DNA of 64,000 nucleotides from Candidatus Nanopelagicales bacterium (GCA_028687755.1 JAQTZL010000002.1:1-64000); one strand, 5' to 3'; positions 52,770 through 63,712 are shown, counted from the stretch's first letter. Made by a program: numbers and translations. The notes: a model not told the origin generated them from the letters alone.

Positions 52770-54092
52770 GTGTCATCTCGCCCAGCAGTCAATGCCGATA
52801 TTCGTACCTACGTCCTTGATACGTCAGTTCTTCTTTCCGATCCAACTGCGCTGAAGTCTTTCGCGGAACATTCTGTTGTACTTCCGCTTGTTGTCATTAA
52901 GGAACTTGAAGCCAAACGACACGATCCGACGCTGGGATTCAACGCTCGCACGGTGCTGAGAAACCTGGAAGCCTTACGGCAGGAACCAGGCGCTGATTTA
53001 CGTAAAGGCATTGAAATCAATGAACAGGGTGGCACTGTTCGAATTGAAATCAATCACGTTGACACCTCACATCTACCTGACGCAATTAAGGCTGAGCGCA
53101 GCAATGACACGCGCATCCTTTCGGTGGCAGAAGGGCTGCGTCGCGATGGCCACGATGTCGTGGTCGTCTCCAAAGACCTTCCAATGCGTCTCCTCGCTGC
53201 TGGAGCGTTGGGAATTCCAGCTGAGGAATATCGCCGCGAGCAGGTTGAAGATTCCGGGTACATGGGTCTGGTGGAAATCGAAGCCCCACGTGAAGATGTT
53301 GATGATCTCTACACACATGGATTCATTGATCTCTTCGATCATGACTTGCCAGTGAACACTGGCGTTGTTTTAGTATCGCCATCTTCATCAGGCCTGGCTC
53401 GAGTCAATGTTGATAAGCAACTTGAACAAGTGCGTGGAGATCTTGAAGCCTTTGGCATTCATGGCCGGTCTGCTGAGCAGCGCATTGCTCTTGCACATTT
53501 ACTTGACTCAGAAATCGGTGTCGTGTCACTTGGCGGATCCGCAGGCACGGGTAAATCTGTGCTCGCACTTGCTGCTGCGCTTGAATTAGTACTTGAACGT
53601 CGCGAAGCAAAGAGAATCGTTGTGTTTCGACCAGTGTTTGCTGTGGGTGGTCAAGAGATTGGCTTCTTACCCGGAACGGAAGCCGAGAAAATGTCGCCAT
53701 TCTCGGCAGCGACCAAAGATGCCCTGGAAGCAATTGCAAGTGAACATGTCATTGACGAAATCATGGATCGAGGACTACTCGAGGTGCTCCCACTGACGTA
53801 TGTGCGTGGTCGCACGTTGGTCGACACGATCGTGATTTTGGATGAGGCACAAAACCTTGAACGCTCGACGATTCTCACGGCAATCTCACGCCTAGGTAAG
53901 AACAGTCGCGTATTCCTGACCCACGATGTTGCGCAACGCGACAATCTGCGCGTGGGCCGTCACGATGGCATCGCTGCTGTGGTGGAACGGCTCAAAGGAG
54001 AGTCACTCTTCGCCCATGTAACTCTGACGAAGTCTGAACGCAGCCCAATCGCTGCCCTGGCTACTCGCCTGATTGATGATGGAATCCTCTAG
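52770..54092 (+). CDS. PIN-PhoH fusion protein (PhoH2-type)
   Basis: The 440-residue protein joins an N-terminal PIN ribonuclease domain (TYVLDTSVLLSDPTAL, VVIKELEAKR, NDTRILSVAEGL, VVVSKDLPMRLLA) to a C-terminal PhoH ATPase (GGSAGTGKSVLALAAALE near 255, FLPGTEAEKM, VILDEAQNLE). Mycobacterial PhoH2 has sequence-specific, ATP-dependent RNA unwinding and cleavage. GTG 52770 has GGAGG ten bases upstream and starts near the PIN fold; an upstream frame to 52656 is possible. The small upstream antitoxin (PhoAT) known in mycobacteria is not evident. Confidence 0.92.
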   Translation: MSSRPAVNADIRTYVLDTSVLLSDPTALKSFAEHSVVLPLVVIKELEAKRHDPTLGFNARTVLRNLEALRQEPGADLRKGIEINEQGGTVRIEINHVDTSHLPDAIKAERSNDTRILSVAEGLRRDGHDVVVVSKDLPMRLLAAGALGIPAEEYRREQVEDSGYMGLVEIEAPREDVDDLYTHGFIDLFDHDLPVNTGVVLVSPSSSGLARVNVDKQLEQVRGDLEAFGIHGRSAEQRIALAHLLDSEIGVVSLGGSAGTGKSVLALAAALELVLERREAKRIVVFRPVFAVGGQEIGFLPGTEAEKMSPFSAATKDALEAIASEHVIDEIMDRGLLEVLPLTYVRGRTLVDTIVILDEAQNLERSTILTAISRLGKNSRVFLTHDVAQRDNLRVGRHDGIAAVVERLKGESLFAHVTLTKSERSPIAALATRLIDDGIL

Positions 54093-54291
54093 TTCTACTT
54101 GAGGGTTTGCTTCTCATCGTGTGATTCAAGCCACCTCATGGGGGATTCCTCGCCACTTTTCGGCACGATTTTGTGAGGGATTTAGGTTGTCTGGCGTATA
54201 CGTGACCTGATCCACGTCTGCCAAAGATGACAGAACTCGATTCACAAGGCACGGTATTCCGAGGCTTCTAGCCAAGGAGGAGGTGTTTGTG

Positions 54292-54840
54292 ATGCGTAAG
54301 TGCGTTGTGCTGTTGGTTGCAGCTGGACTCAGCCTTGGCCTAGCCGTGCCCGCTCATGGCGCCGAGGCTGTGACCCCTGCCCCGAGTGCGACTGCCGCGC
54401 CCGCATCATCGCCAACGCCGAACGCGCCAACGTTGACCAATCGGCTCGCCGTTGAGTCCACGTATGCCAAAGGTGCAGGCAAAGCCACCGATAAGCATGG
54501 TGTGGCCCAAAGCCTATACACCGGCAAGTGGTACTCAAAGAAAGCTGAACGCAAGCGTCGTTGCATTGTGCGTAAAGAAACCGGCGGCAACTACAACTCA
54601 GTGAGTTCCAATGGTCGGTACCGCGGCGCTTACCAAATGAGCAGGCCGCTTGCCGTAGGTGCAACATGGATGATGCAGCCGGAAGTAAAGAAAGAGCTCG
54701 GCGCCAAGGCTGCTGCTGTTGTAGCAAAGTTGCGCAAGGTACCCACGCAAAAATGGAATCGTTACTGGCAAGACCGGGCTTTTTGGACCATCTGGCGCAA
54801 TGGCAGTGGTAGAAGTCATTGGCCAATCCGGGGCTGTTAG
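54292..54840 (+). CDS. Secreted lytic-transglycosylase-like (Rpf-type) protein
   Basis: A 182-residue secreted protein. A signal peptide (about 1-26, [21 protein letters not shown]) is followed by a Pro/Ala/Thr linker and a C-terminal domain with [36 protein letters not shown] and [20 protein letters not shown], resembling a small lysozyme-like or resuscitation-promoting-factor domain with the catalytic Glu in the KETGG string. ATG 54292 is preceded by AGGAGG (54274-54283 region). It shares a TTAG stop overlap with the fumarase gene. The 198-bp upstream gap shows no riboswitch I can recognise. Confidence 0.82.
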   Translation: MRKCVVLLVAAGLSLGLAVPAHGAEAVTPAPSATAAPASSPTPNAPTLTNRLAVESTYAKGAGKATDKHGVAQSLYTGKWYSKKAERKRRCIVRKETGGNYNSVSSNGRYRGAYQMSRPLAVGATWMMQPEVKKELGAKAAAVVAKLRKVPTQKWNRYWQDRAFWTIWRNGSGRSHWPIRGC

Positions 54841-56504
54841 CTCTTTGGTGGTCCGACCGGAATCTTGGTCACCATTGGCTTCATTGTTTCAGCGAAAAAG
54901 TCATTGCCCTTGTCATCAACAACAACAAATGCAGGGAAGTTCACGACTTCAATCTTCCACACGGCTTCCATGCCAAGTTCAGGGAAATCCAGCACTTCAA
55001 CCTTGGTGATGTTGTCTTGAGCCAAGCGAGCAGCCGGACCGCCAATTGAACCCAAGTAGAAACCGCCGTTGTCCTTGCAGGCATTTGTAACAGCCATGCT
55101 GCGGTTACCTTTAGCCAGCATCACATGTGAGCCGCCTGCTTTCTGGAATGCATCAACGTAGCCATCCATGCGTCCTGCAGTTGTTGGGCCAAATGATCCC
55201 GATGCGTAACCTTCTGGGGTTTTTGCTGGGCCTGCGTAATACACCGCGTGATTTTTAAAGTATTCAGGCATTGGCTCACCGCGATCTAGCATTGCCTTAA
55301 TCCGAGCGTGAGCCAGATCGCGTGCCACGATCAATGAACCTGTCAGGGATACGCGAGTTTTCACTGGAAGCTTCGATAGTTGTTCGCGAATATTGCTCAT
55401 TGGCTGGTTCAAATCGATTGAGACAACATCGTCGTCAAGGTGTTCGTCCGTGACGTCTGGGAGGTAATGCGCAGGCTCGCGCTCTAGCTGCTCCAAGAAC
55501 ACGCCCTCGGCGGTGATCTTTGCCTTGGCTTGGCGATCAGCTGAACATGACACAGCGATTGCTACTGGCAAAGAAGCGCCGTGACGTGGCAAGCGGATCA
55601 CGCGAACGTCATGGCAGAAGTACTTGCCTCCGAATTGGGCACCGATGCCAAATTCCTGGGTCATCTTCCAGATCTCTTGTTCCATTTCAAGATCACGGAA
55701 GGCATGGCCACCTGCGGAGCCGTGTACGGGTAGTGAGTCCAGGTAGCGAGCGCTTGCGTACTTCGCCATTTTCAATGCGTACTCAGCGCTAGTGCCACCA
55801 ACGACAACAGCCAAGTGGTACGGCGGGCAGGCTGCGGTACCAAGACTGCGCAAACTTTCATCAAGGAAGTTGCGAAATGCTGTGGGATTCAACAGGGCTG
55901 CCGTTTGTTGGTAGAGATAACTCTTGTTTGCACTGCCCCCACCCTTTGCCATGAAGAGGAATTCGTATTCGGCTTCGTGACCCTCATGAGTATTTGCATA
56001 CAACTCAATTTGAGCAGGCAGGTTCGTTCCGGTGTTGCGTTCTTCCCACATGCTGATGGGTGCCATTTGTGAGTAACGCAAATTTAGGTTTTGATACGCA
56101 TCGAAAATTCCGCGGGAGAGATGTTCTTCATCCGAACCAGTGGTCCAGACATGCTGACCCTTCTTAGCGCTGATGATTGCGGTGCCGGTGTCTTGGCACA
56201 TAGGCAATACGCCGCCTGCGGCAATGTTTGCGTTTTTCAACAGGTCAAGTGCAACAAAGCGATCATTCGGGCTAGCTTCTGGGTCTTCCAGAATCTTTGC
56301 GAGCTGGGCAAGGTGACCTGGGCGCAGCAGATGTGAAATATCGCGAAGGGCCTCGTAAGCCAAGGTGCTCAGTGCAGATGGTTCAACCTTCAAAATCGTG
56401 CGACCGTCGACGACCGTGGTGCTCACACCTTCAGTGGTGACCAGTCGATATGGAGTGTCATCTGAGCCAAGGGGAAGCATTTCTTGATATTGAAAATCAA
56501 CCAT
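54837..56504 (-). CDS. Fumarate hydratase, class I (iron-sulfur)
   Basis: The 555-residue enzyme interconverts fumarate and malate. Cluster-ligating cysteines are seen in [12 protein letters not shown] (Cys103), [16 protein letters not shown] and [11 protein letters not shown]. The C-terminal half has [15 protein letters not shown] and [14 protein letters not shown]. It is the oxygen-sensitive class I type rather than the stable class II. ATG 56504 is chosen, since the longer frame overlaps amylosucrase. It lies 31 bp after the amylosucrase gene, on the same strand. Confidence 0.96.
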   Translation of the reverse strand: MVDFQYQEMLPLGSDDTPYRLVTTEGVSTTVVDGRTILKVEPSALSTLAYEALRDISHLLRPGHLAQLAKILEDPEASPNDRFVALDLLKNANIAAGGVLPMCQDTGTAIISAKKGQHVWTTGSDEEHLSRGIFDAYQNLNLRYSQMAPISMWEERNTGTNLPAQIELYANTHEGHEAEYEFLFMAKGGGSANKSYLYQQTAALLNPTAFRNFLDESLRSLGTAACPPYHLAVVVGGTSAEYALKMAKYASARYLDSLPVHGSAGGHAFRDLEMEQEIWKMTQEFGIGAQFGGKYFCHDVRVIRLPRHGASLPVAIAVSCSADRQAKAKITAEGVFLEQLEREPAHYLPDVTDEHLDDDVVSIDLNQPMSNIREQLSKLPVKTRVSLTGSLIVARDLAHARIKAMLDRGEPMPEYFKNHAVYYAGPAKTPEGYASGSFGPTTAGRMDGYVDAFQKAGGSHVMLAKGNRSMAVTNACKDNGGFYLGSIGGPAARLAQDNITKVEVLDFPELGMEAVWKIEVVNFPAFVVVDDKGNDFFAETMKPMVTKIPVGPPKS

Positions 56505-56535
56505 GTAGGCAGCGTAAGGCTCTATGGGCGACTCG

Positions 56536-58479
56536 TTAAGAGGGTTGGGCTGTGAGCCACCACACGGCATATGGAGCCAAGGTGATGGTTGGTTCAGTGA
56601 GGTCAACAGTGGCACCGGTAATAGCCTCACCCGCAAGTGCGCCATTGAGAGGCCAAGCACTGTGGGTTGGAACTATCTGAGGTTGGGCTGACACGTTGTA
56701 GAGCTCAACAAGATCTCCTGCAGGGTGGCGGCGACGGAATGCAACAACCGCAGGATTGTCGGTAGCAAACACCACAGGTGGCGTCGCGGCATGCAATGAA
56801 GCCAATGACTTGCGAGCAGAGATCAGCGCGCTCATGCGAGTGAATACGGTGCCCGCAACTGTTGCTCGCGAATTGCGTTGTGCGACAACCTCCCAAGGCA
56901 TGTGTGGGCGATGCATCCAGCGGTTATCGCCAGCTTGTGCAGGATTCTTCAAGTATTTCTCGTCATTGAGGAGCGCAATTTCATCGCCCATGTACAGCAG
57001 TGGCAAACCGCCGAATCCAAAGATCATTGAGTAACCACACATCAAGCGATTGATCGCTAGTTCGAGGGCATGCTCGTCATTTGCTTCAATTGCCGACTCA
57101 ATGCCAGCAAGTGAAGCAGCACTTCCTGAGGTGCGTCGATCACCCGTTACGGGATTGACTTGAAAGTGTGCGCCGCGCGCGGGGCTCTGTGGAAGTTCTC
57201 CGCCGTAGTAACCACTGACGTAGGCACGATGGTCGTAGCCACTCACGCCAATTGCGCCTGCGTCTGCATCGTCAATGGCCCAACCAATGTCATCGTGGCA
57301 ACGCAAATAGGTTGCCCAGGCGGTCGTGGTTGGAATGGGAGCGAAGCGTTGAAGTGCTTGCGCCATAAGGCGTCCTTCGCCGGTTGCCAGAGTTGACCAC
57401 GCCTGAACCATAAGCGAGTTGTGGTAGGCAAGATCGGAAACCTTTCCGGCATGTTCACCGGTGCCGAGGTACGCAACGAGATCCGTTGGGGCGACAATTG
57501 CTTCTGCCTTGAAGATGACCGAAGGTGCGGCAATCCGAAGCGCCGCGCGTAAGCCCTGGGTGAGGGCGTGCACTTCAGGTTGGTTTTGTGAGTTGGTTCC
57601 AAGACGCTTCCACAGGAACGCGATTGCATCAAGGCGGAAACAATCCACGCCTTTGTTCGCTAAGAAGGTCAAGATGTCGATGAACTCACAGAACACATCA
57701 GGATTTGCCCAGTTGAGATCCCATTGCCATGAGTTGAAGGTTGTCCAAACCCAACGCTGTGATGGTTCATCCCAGGTGAAGTTGCCAGGGGCAAAATCAG
57801 GAAAGACCTCAGGAAGGGTTGCCTCGAACTCATCGGGAATCGTGCGATCGGGATACATCAAAAAGTAGTTGCGGTATTTCTCGTCACCGCCCCGAGCTTT
57901 GACTGCCCATTCATGTTGCTCGGCAACGTGGTTGAGTACTAAGTCCAGTGTCAATGAAATGCCGTTGGCATGCAGTGATGTCGCGAGGGATTCGAGATCA
58001 TCAATTGAGCCAAGGTCTGGGCGCACTGACTTGTAGTCAGCAACGGCGTATCCACCGTCGTTTTCGCCAGTGCGAGGTCGAAGGAGCGGCATGAGGTGCA
58101 AATAAGTGATGCCAAGATCGTTCAAGTAATCGATTTTGGTTGCGATGCCGTTGAGGTCGCCAGCGAAGTGATCGGTGTAGGCCACGTATCCAACAGTCTC
58201 GGGCAGCTGGAACCAATCTGGCTGCAAGAGCCGATTACGGTCCCGCTCGACGAGTGCAGTTGGGCGAGCAGTGATCGCGCTTGCAATCACGTCAATGACA
58301 GCTGGCCAGACGATTTCCACGTCATAAACAGTGGCAAGCCCATCCCAGAGATCGGGGGCATAGCGATCAAAGCGAGCAAGTGCATCAACGGCTTGTGGAG
58401 ATTTCTTCAGAGCAGCAGCCAGTTGCATTCGGCCACGCTGATAGGTGGAGGCCTGTTGCCCCCCAAGCAGGAAATGCAT
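56536..58479 (-). CDS. Amylosucrase-type GH13 glucosyltransferase
   Basis: A 647-residue GH13 enzyme with the amylosucrase arrangement: [20 protein letters not shown] and [35 protein letters not shown], the nucleophile in [10 protein letters not shown] (Asp284), the acid/base in FKAEAIVAP (Glu326) and HDDIGWA (Asp396). It would split sucrose and build alpha-1,4-glucan, or act as a related sucrose hydrolase or trehalose synthase-like enzyme. No sucrose transporter is near. The start may be ATG 58479 or ATG 58428; no good ribosome site is present. A LacI-type site lies just upstream. Confidence 0.88.
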   Translation of the reverse strand: MHFLLGGQQASTYQRGRMQLAAALKKSPQAVDALARFDRYAPDLWDGLATVYDVEIVWPAVIDVIASAITARPTALVERDRNRLLQPDWFQLPETVGYVAYTDHFAGDLNGIATKIDYLNDLGITYLHLMPLLRPRTGENDGGYAVADYKSVRPDLGSIDDLESLATSLHANGISLTLDLVLNHVAEQHEWAVKARGGDEKYRNYFLMYPDRTIPDEFEATLPEVFPDFAPGNFTWDEPSQRWVWTTFNSWQWDLNWANPDVFCEFIDILTFLANKGVDCFRLDAIAFLWKRLGTNSQNQPEVHALTQGLRAALRIAAPSVIFKAEAIVAPTDLVAYLGTGEHAGKVSDLAYHNSLMVQAWSTLATGEGRLMAQALQRFAPIPTTTAWATYLRCHDDIGWAIDDADAGAIGVSGYDHRAYVSGYYGGELPQSPARGAHFQVNPVTGDRRTSGSAASLAGIESAIEANDEHALELAINRLMCGYSMIFGFGGLPLLYMGDEIALLNDEKYLKNPAQAGDNRWMHRPHMPWEVVAQRNSRATVAGTVFTRMSALISARKSLASLHAATPPVVFATDNPAVVAFRRRHPAGDLVELYNVSAQPQIVPTHSAWPLNGALAGEAITGATVDLTEPTITLAPYAVWWLTAQPS

Positions 58480-58487
58480 GGACAGAA

Positions 58488-58501
58488 TGTAAACGATTCC
58501 A
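58488..58501 (-). promoter_or_regulatory. Candidate LacI-family operator upstream of amylosucrase
   Basis: TGTAAACGATTCCA, with a central CG, is near-palindromic: its left half matches TGTAAAC and its right half 5 of 7 positions of GTTTACA. This is the shape of LacI-family sites. It lies nine bases upstream of the amylosucrase ATG and 30 bases after glpX, so it would cover the start of a short promoter. It is one sequence without replicate sites here. Confidence 0.45.
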
Positions 58502-58529
58502 TGCTTAGTTGACTAGGGGGGAGGTGAAG

Positions 58530-59561
58530 TTAGTCAAGATCTGGCTGACCAGCTCCTGGGCTATGGAAATCAATGGCTGAGTATTGGCCGAGCTTTGCCA
58601 AGCGATGTTCGCTGGCGACCTCGCGAATCGTTCCACTCTTGCCTCGCATCACGATTGAGTGGGTGGTTGGGCCCTCGGGGCGGTAGCGGACGCCTCGTAG
58701 GAGCTCGCCATCGGTAATTCCTGTCGCGCAGAAGAAGATGTTCTCGCCCTTGACGAGGTCGTGGGTGTGGAGCACGCGGTCTAGATCGTGGCCAGCGTCG
58801 AGTGCCTTGCGGCGTTCAGCCTCGTCTTGTGGCCAGAGTTTTGCTTGAATTGCACCACCCATGCAGACCATGGCCGCCGCCGCGATGATGCCCTCAGGTG
58901 TGCCACCGATACCTGCAAGCAGGTCAACGCCGGTGCCTGCGCGAGCAGCCATGATGGCGCCAGCGACGTCACCGTCTGAAATGAACTTAATGCGAGCGCC
59001 TGCATCGCGAACTTCCTTCACGAGATCTTTGTGACGAGGTCGATCAAGGATGCAAACGGTCAGGTCAGCAATGCTTTCGCCCTTGGCCTTTGCCAATTGC
59101 GCAAGGTTCCAGGCGATCGGGAAGTTGATGTCGATCACGTCAGCACCCTCAGCACCAACGACCAGCTTCTCCATGTAAAACACGGCGCTTGGGTCATACA
59201 TCGCGCCACGTTCAGCAACGGCAATCACCGCAATGGCATTAGGCATGCCTTTTGCGGCAAGAGTGGTGCCGTCAATGGGGTCAACAGCAACGTCGGCTTC
59301 GGCTCCAGTGCCATCACCAACGCGTTCACCGTTGAAAAGCATCGGGGCGTCGTCTTTTTCGCCTTCACCGATCACCACAACGCCGTTCATGCTGACACTG
59401 CCAATGAGGGAACGCATGGCATTCACCGCGGCACCGTCGGCGCCGTTCTTGTCACCTCGACCCACCCAGCGAGCAGCAGCCATTGCTGCGGCTTCCGTTA
59501 CTCGAACCAGCTCAAGGGCAAGGTTGCGGTCAGGAACTTCAATGGTGCCGGGCGTTGTCAT
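58530..59561 (-). CDS. glpX: Fructose-1,6-bisphosphatase, class II
   Basis: The 343-residue enzyme removes phosphate from fructose 1,6-bisphosphate in gluconeogenesis. It has [51 protein letters not shown] and [17 protein letters not shown], the GlpX signatures. ATG 59561 has CAGGAGG upstream. The gene precedes amylosucrase by 50 bp. Together with eno and fumarase it indicates carbon flow through gluconeogenesis and the TCA cycle. Confidence 0.96.
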   Translation of the reverse strand: MTTPGTIEVPDRNLALELVRVTEAAAMAAARWVGRGDKNGADGAAVNAMRSLIGSVSMNGVVVIGEGEKDDAPMLFNGERVGDGTGAEADVAVDPIDGTTLAAKGMPNAIAVIAVAERGAMYDPSAVFYMEKLVVGAEGADVIDINFPIAWNLAQLAKAKGESIADLTVCILDRPRHKDLVKEVRDAGARIKFISDGDVAGAIMAARAGTGVDLLAGIGGTPEGIIAAAAMVCMGGAIQAKLWPQDEAERRKALDAGHDLDRVLHTHDLVKGENIFFCATGITDGELLRGVRYRPEGPTTHSIVMRGKSGTIREVASEHRLAKLGQYSAIDFHSPGAGQPDLD

Positions 59562-59643
59562 CGTGTTGCCTCCTGTCCAGAGCCTAGGTCTGCAAACGGA
59601 TACACGGCCTGCGTCACGCGAGGTGTTTTGGTCACACTCGGGT

Positions 59644-60420
59644 TTAGCTCGATTGACGATCGGTTACTAGCGAAGTGATGAAAGGGCCTAACAAGACAAC
59701 GAATGCCGCAATCCAAACGCTCATAAACGAAGTGATGAGCCCAGCAACGGTTCCGTAGGTGAGCGTGAGACTAGGCGAAACTTGTGAAAACCGTTCCCAC
59801 AGCAGTTCGATGGCAATCAGGCCAAGGGATGCAAAGAGAGCACCAGGCCACAACTGATGGAAACTGCGGCTTCGCCCAACGGCGATGCGATACAGAGCAA
59901 GGACCAGAGCAAAACAGACGGAAGCTGCAACCAAGCTGGCTACGGTCCGTGCAAATGTGGAACGCGCGTCAACGCTCAGGGCCACCGCGCCAAGGAAAAG
60001 AATTGCACCGAGCCCTATTGCACCGGCTGCAATGCGAACGATTGCAAATGAAGCCGTTGGTAGACCAAACCCTCGACGTAGTCCTCGTAGCAGCATCGCA
60101 ACTGCGGTTGAGACCGTCCAGAGTGAAGCAGCCACAAGCAACACATCGCGCCACCAGCTACCCGGAGTGGGCTGAGCTACCGCGAGAAATGGCGCGATGA
60201 GCATGTCGCCAAAGGTTCCAGGAGCGGCCTGAGCCACGATCGCAAGTTGCTGAGCGACATCGTGTTGTTCAAAGCCCAGGCCTAAAACGTTGATAGCAAC
60301 AACGCCGGCAGGGCCAAAGGAAAGAATGAGCCAGAACGCAACGGCTGACGCTGCTTCAGTAACCCTAGATTCGTGATGCCATTGGTGATACTCGAGTAAG
60401 CGAAGGCGCAAAGTCGCCAA
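59644..60420 (-). CDS. YihY/BrkB-family membrane protein
   Basis: About 258 residues with six membrane helices of the YihY/virulence factor BrkB family: [21 protein letters not shown], the [19 protein letters not shown] segment and a final [18 protein letters not shown] helix. The function is unknown; transport has been proposed. TTG 60420 lies four bases past the TM2 gene stop and before the family's conserved region; the frame runs back to 60477 inside that gene, which seems unlikely. The start codon is thus not secure. Confidence 0.83.
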   Translation of the reverse strand: MATLRLRLLEYHQWHHESRVTEAASAVAFWLILSFGPAGVVAINVLGLGFEQHDVAQQLAIVAQAAPGTFGDMLIAPFLAVAQPTPGSWWRDVLLVAASLWTVSTAVAMLLRGLRRGFGLPTASFAIVRIAAGAIGLGAILFLGAVALSVDARSTFARTVASLVAASVCFALVLALYRIAVGRSRSFHQLWPGALFASLGLIAIELLWERFSQVSPSLTLTYGTVAGLITSFMSVWIAAFVVLLGPFITSLVTDRQSS

Positions 60421-60424
60421 CCGT

Positions 60425-60694
60425 TTAGTTCCAGTTGAGAACGAGTTGACCCAGCTTGTCGCGGAAGGCGCCGACAATGATCATGATCAAATCCACGAGA
60501 ACCCAAATGCCAAGCCCGCCCAGTGTCACGATCATCAAGATGCCGGTACCGACCTTGCCAACATAAAAGCGGTGGATGCGTAGGCCTCCTAGGAAGAAGC
60601 AGAGCAGGAGTGCTGCGAGCCGTGACTTGGGAGACACTTCACCAAGAACGGACTGAGGCGCATTGTTAACAGGCTGAGTCATACCCATGACCAT
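60425..60694 (-). CDS. TM2-domain membrane protein
   Basis: The 89-residue protein has a short N-terminal tail (TQPVNNAPQSVLGEVSPKSR) and the TM2 domain: LAALLLCFFLGGLRIHRFYV, then GTGILMIVTLGGLGIWVLVDLIMII with the conserved D in the second helix. TM2 proteins are small bitopic helix-pair proteins of unclear role. The start may be ATG 60694, 60688 or 60682; all precede the domain. It is followed closely by the YihY gene. Confidence 0.88.
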   Translation of the reverse strand: MVMGMTQPVNNAPQSVLGEVSPKSRLAALLLCFFLGGLRIHRFYVGKVGTGILMIVTLGGLGIWVLVDLIMIIVGAFRDKLGQLVLNWN

Positions 60695-60784
60695 GGTTGG
60701 TCAATTGGGTAGAAAGAACCTCTCTTCACACGTGTGTTCAGGCCACTTCGCCGAAGTGGGTACCTGATGCGTCATCATGATCTC

Positions 60785-61339
60785 GTGAGTTCAACGATGC
60801 CCGAGCCAACGGGGCGCCCAAATGCCCGATTAGCGCAAACCATCGGAGATATGGGTCGTTCGTTAGCGGTGGTGATTGCGGCAATCGCAGTGATCATGTT
60901 GATAACCCATCGTGCAGAGCCAGATCCTGTGCGCGTGGTCAGTATGAATACACCTCTGATGCTGGCAAACATGCAGGCAACATTCCCGATTGAAGTGCCA
61001 CAAAAGAGCGATGGCTACCGTCTCACGAGTGCTCGTTTTTCAGGTAACCCAATCCCTGTCTGGCATCTGGGGTATGTCACGCCGCAGACTCAATACGTAG
61101 AAGTTGAACAGTCAGCGACGATGAAGCTCGACTTTCTGGAATCACAATTAGCAACGACTCGCGCTGTAGGCAAGGTAGAAATTAACGGTGCGGAGTGGCG
61201 CGTCTACGACGGTAATTCACAGCGCGCTCTCGTGCGGCAAATACAGGGCGTGACCACAGCAGTGAGTGGCACAGTCTCACTCAATGAGTTGAAAGCTGTC
61301 GCTGGATCGCTTGCTACTCAGAAACCGACTCAGCTGTAA
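60785..61339 (+). CDS. DUF4245-family membrane-anchored protein
   Basis: About 184 residues: a membrane anchor (about 24-41, LAVVIAAIAVIMLITHR) and an external domain with FPIEVPQKSDGYRLTSARFS, VWHLGYVTPQTQYVEVEQSA and GAEWRVYDGNSQRALVRQI. This is the DUF4245 pattern, actinobacterial and of unknown role. Possible starts are GTG 60785 or ATG 60797; an upstream frame to 60734 is not compelling. Next to xseB-xseA this gene is conserved in actinobacteria. The end overlaps xseB by 26 bp. Confidence 0.83.
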   Translation: MSSTMPEPTGRPNARLAQTIGDMGRSLAVVIAAIAVIMLITHRAEPDPVRVVSMNTPLMLANMQATFPIEVPQKSDGYRLTSARFSGNPIPVWHLGYVTPQTQYVEVEQSATMKLDFLESQLATTRAVGKVEINGAEWRVYDGNSQRALVRQIQGVTTAVSGTVSLNELKAVAGSLATQKPTQL

Positions 61340-61523
61340 CAATGTGTTCGCGCGCTGCTTCTAACCATTGCTGACAATGGGCAGCGAGCAATTCCCCGCG
61401 TTCCCACAGTGCAAGTGAAGCCTCAAGGGTGTGGCCACCTGATTCAAGATTCGCTACGACTCCGGCGAGTTCATCGCGAGCCTCTTCGAAGGTCAACTTT
61501 GTTATGTCTGTGGGCTTGCTCAT
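61314..61523 (-). CDS. xseB: Exodeoxyribonuclease VII small subunit
   Basis: The 69-residue subunit has the XseB pattern LTFEEARDELAGVVANLESG, then GHTLEASLALWERGELLAAHC and QQWLEAAREHI. It forms a two-helix hairpin that coats the large subunit. ATG 61523 overlaps the xseA stop by four bases, so both subunits are made together. Confidence 0.95.
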   Translation of the reverse strand: MSKPTDITKLTFEEARDELAGVVANLESGGHTLEASLALWERGELLAAHCQQWLEAAREHIVTAESVSE

Positions 61524-62677
61524 GTTTCCTCCGTTGAATCGTCAACTCGTTGGGTTTCAAAGGCACCTTGGGCAACTCGGACGCGAATGAAATCTCCAGG
61601 TGCAGTTGTGGCTGCATCGCGAATGATTTCTCCATCCGCATTGGTCACAATGGCGTAGCCGCGTTCCAGTGTTGCTGCTGGAGAAAGTGCTCGCACACGA
61701 GCAGTGAGATGTTCAAGATCACGAAGTCCGGCTTCAATTAAATGGTTCACACGTGTGCGAATGCGACGCAAGTTTTCCGAGGCGCTTTGTGATTCTCGAT
61801 CAAGGCGATTCTTTAAAACCGAGGTTGAACGATGACGAAAAGCTTGAACAATGCCGAATTGTTCTTGCCAGGAAGGCACGATGCGCTTTGCGGCATCGGT
61901 TGGAGTTGAGGCGCGCAAGTCAGCCACAAGATCAAGTAATGGTGTGTCTTGTTCATGGCCGATGGCAGAAACTATGGGGGTACGTGCTGCCGAAGCTGCG
62001 CGTACTAATGCTTCGTTACTAAAGGGCAAGAGATCTTCAACGCTTCCACCGCCACGGGCAATCACAATCACATCAACATCGTCGATCGCATCAAGTTCAA
62101 CGAGTGCGTCGGTAACAGCGGTGACTGCTTGGACTCCTTGCACCGCAACCTCGCGCACTTCGAATGGAATTCCAGGCCAGCGGTCATCCACGTTGACTAA
62201 TACATCGTGCATCGCGGCGCTGTTGCGTCCGCAAATTAATCCGATGCGACGTGGAAGGAAAGGCAGTGTTTGCTTACGGTCGGGCGAGAACAGGCCCTCT
62301 GCAGTTAATAGGTGCTTCAAGCGTTCAAGTTGCTCAAGCAGCGCGCCTAGGCCCACGGGGCGAATTTCTTTGGCGCGAAATTGCAGGCTGCCTCTGCCGG
62401 TCCAATACTCAGGCTTGGCATAGACAACAATGCGTTGGCCTTGGGCAAGCGGTGGCTCAACGCTCCCAACCAGTGCGGCATCGGCCACGATCGTGAGAGA
62501 CATATCAACATCGGGGTCGCGCAGGGTCAGATAGATATTGCGAGCACCCGGGCGCGGGCGAAATTCGGCAACTTGGCCATCTATCCAGATCGGGCCAAGA
62601 CGCCCAACCCATTCACCAACCAGCCGGGAGACCGTGCGAACCGGTGCCGGGTGTTCAGCGGAGGAGTCAAGGGCCAC
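61520..62677 (-). CDS. xseA: Exodeoxyribonuclease VII large subunit
   Basis: The 385-residue subunit degrades single-stranded DNA. It has an N-terminal OB fold ([40 protein letters not shown]), the core with [57 protein letters not shown], and a short helical C-terminus. GTG 62677 fits the actinobacterial N-terminus ([18 protein letters not shown]); a longer frame to 62713 would crowd ispH. Confidence 0.95.
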   Translation of the reverse strand: MALDSSAEHPAPVRTVSRLVGEWVGRLGPIWIDGQVAEFRPRPGARNIYLTLRDPDVDMSLTIVADAALVGSVEPPLAQGQRIVVYAKPEYWTGRGSLQFRAKEIRPVGLGALLEQLERLKHLLTAEGLFSPDRKQTLPFLPRRIGLICGRNSAAMHDVLVNVDDRWPGIPFEVREVAVQGVQAVTAVTDALVELDAIDDVDVIVIARGGGSVEDLLPFSNEALVRAASAARTPIVSAIGHEQDTPLLDLVADLRASTPTDAAKRIVPSWQEQFGIVQAFRHRSTSVLKNRLDRESQSASENLRRIRTRVNHLIEAGLRDLEHLTARVRALSPAATLERGYAIVTNADGEIIRDAATTAPGDFIRVRVAQGAFETQRVDDSTEET

Positions 62678-62718
62678 GGGTGCAGCGTATGTGTTGTGAC
62701 CGACGTCGGGCACCTACG

Positions 62719-63687
62719 ATGAGTGCTATGTCGAGCACAAAGCGCGTTCTTTTGGCGGCCCCACGCGGATACTGCGCTGGCGTTGACCGGGCGGTGACCA
62801 CTGTTGAAAACGCCCTCGATACCTATGGCGCTCCTGTATATGTGCGCAAAGAAATTGTTCATAACAAATATGTAGTGAAGTCACTTGAAAATCGTGGCGC
62901 GATTTTCGTTGACGAACTCGATGAAGTTCCTGAAGGCGCCAATGTCGTGTTCTCAGCGCACGGAGTATCGCCTACTGTGCATGTTGAAGCATCGGATAGA
63001 AACCTCAATGCGATTGATGCAACATGCCCGCTGGTCACCAAAGTGCATGCGGAAGCGCGACGCTTCGCTGCAGAGGGCTACCAAATCATTTTGATCGGTC
63101 ATGAAGGTCATGAAGAAGTTGTCGGGACTACTGGCGAAGCTCCTGACGTCATCACACTTGTGCAAGATCCCAAAGAAGCTGCGGTCGTAAACTTGAGTGC
63201 AGATGACAAGTTGATTTGGTTGTCGCAAACAACTCTTTCCGTTGACGAGACGATTGCAACTGTCGATGTATTGCAGAATCGCTTTCCTAACTTGGTGAGC
63301 CCACCAAGCGATGACATTTGCTATGCGACACAAAATCGCCAAGCGGCCGTAAAAGCCATTGCGCCAAAGTGTGAAGTGGTGATTGTTGTTGGCTCGGGTA
63401 ACTCGTCAAATTCTGTTCGTCTTGCTGAGGTTGCCGTCGAAGCAGGCGCAAAAAGCTCATATCGAGTCGATGGTGCTGATGAGCTTGATGAATCGTGGTT
63501 TACCAATGCGACAACGGTTGGTCTCACAAGTGGAGCATCCGTTCCAGAAATCTTGGTTCAAGATGTCATTGCCTGGCTTGCCGAACGTGGGTTTGGTGAG
63601 CTTGAAGAAGTCACAACCACGGTGGAGAAGTTGGTGTTTGCGTTACCGCCAGAGTTGCGTCGGGATATGAAAGCCCAAGCGAACTAA
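62719..63687 (+). CDS. ispH: 4-hydroxy-3-methylbut-2-enyl diphosphate reductase
   Basis: The 322-residue iron-sulfur enzyme makes IPP and DMAPP in the last MEP step. The cluster cysteines are in [14 protein letters not shown] (Cys19), [11 protein letters not shown] and [19 protein letters not shown] [14 protein letters not shown] 62719 or 62728 starts the protein. It is divergent from xseA and convergent with a membrane gene cut by the window end. IspE at 15.3 kb belongs to the same pathway. Confidence 0.96.
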   Translation: MSAMSSTKRVLLAAPRGYCAGVDRAVTTVENALDTYGAPVYVRKEIVHNKYVVKSLENRGAIFVDELDEVPEGANVVFSAHGVSPTVHVEASDRNLNAIDATCPLVTKVHAEARRFAAEGYQIILIGHEGHEEVVGTTGEAPDVITLVQDPKEAAVVNLSADDKLIWLSQTTLSVDETIATVDVLQNRFPNLVSPPSDDICYATQNRQAAVKAIAPKCEVVIVVGSGNSSNSVRLAEVAVEAGAKSSYRVDGADELDESWFTNATTVGLTSGASVPEILVQDVIAWLAERGFGELEEVTTTVEKLVFALPPELRRDMKAQAN

Positions 63688-63712
63688 CGCATCAGCTAAG
63701 ACTATAAAAAAA

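Noticed and set aside
52475..52819. Frame of 114 codons over the uppS end and phoH start, considered as a PhoAT antitoxin
   Set aside because: It lies out of frame over conserved uppS sequence, has no ribosome site and an odd Cys/Ser/Arg composition; not a convincing gene.
54093..54291. c-di-AMP (ydaO-type) riboswitch before the Rpf-like gene
   Set aside because: Such elements are known before actinobacterial rpf genes, but none of the conserved core strings can be seen in this 199-bp gap.
56505..56660. N-terminal extension of fumarase to 56660
   Set aside because: The extension overlaps the C-terminus of amylosucrase and has no family conservation; the conserved protein begins at ATG 56504.
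59031..59678. Plus-strand frame of 215 codons opposite glpX
   Set aside because: The minus strand carries the full GlpX with all motifs; the plus frame has a His/Asn-rich shadow composition.
63688..63712. Bidirectional terminator between ispH and the last gene
   Set aside because: GCTAA and TTAGC flank an A-rich loop, but the stem is only five A/T-rich pairs, too weak to call.
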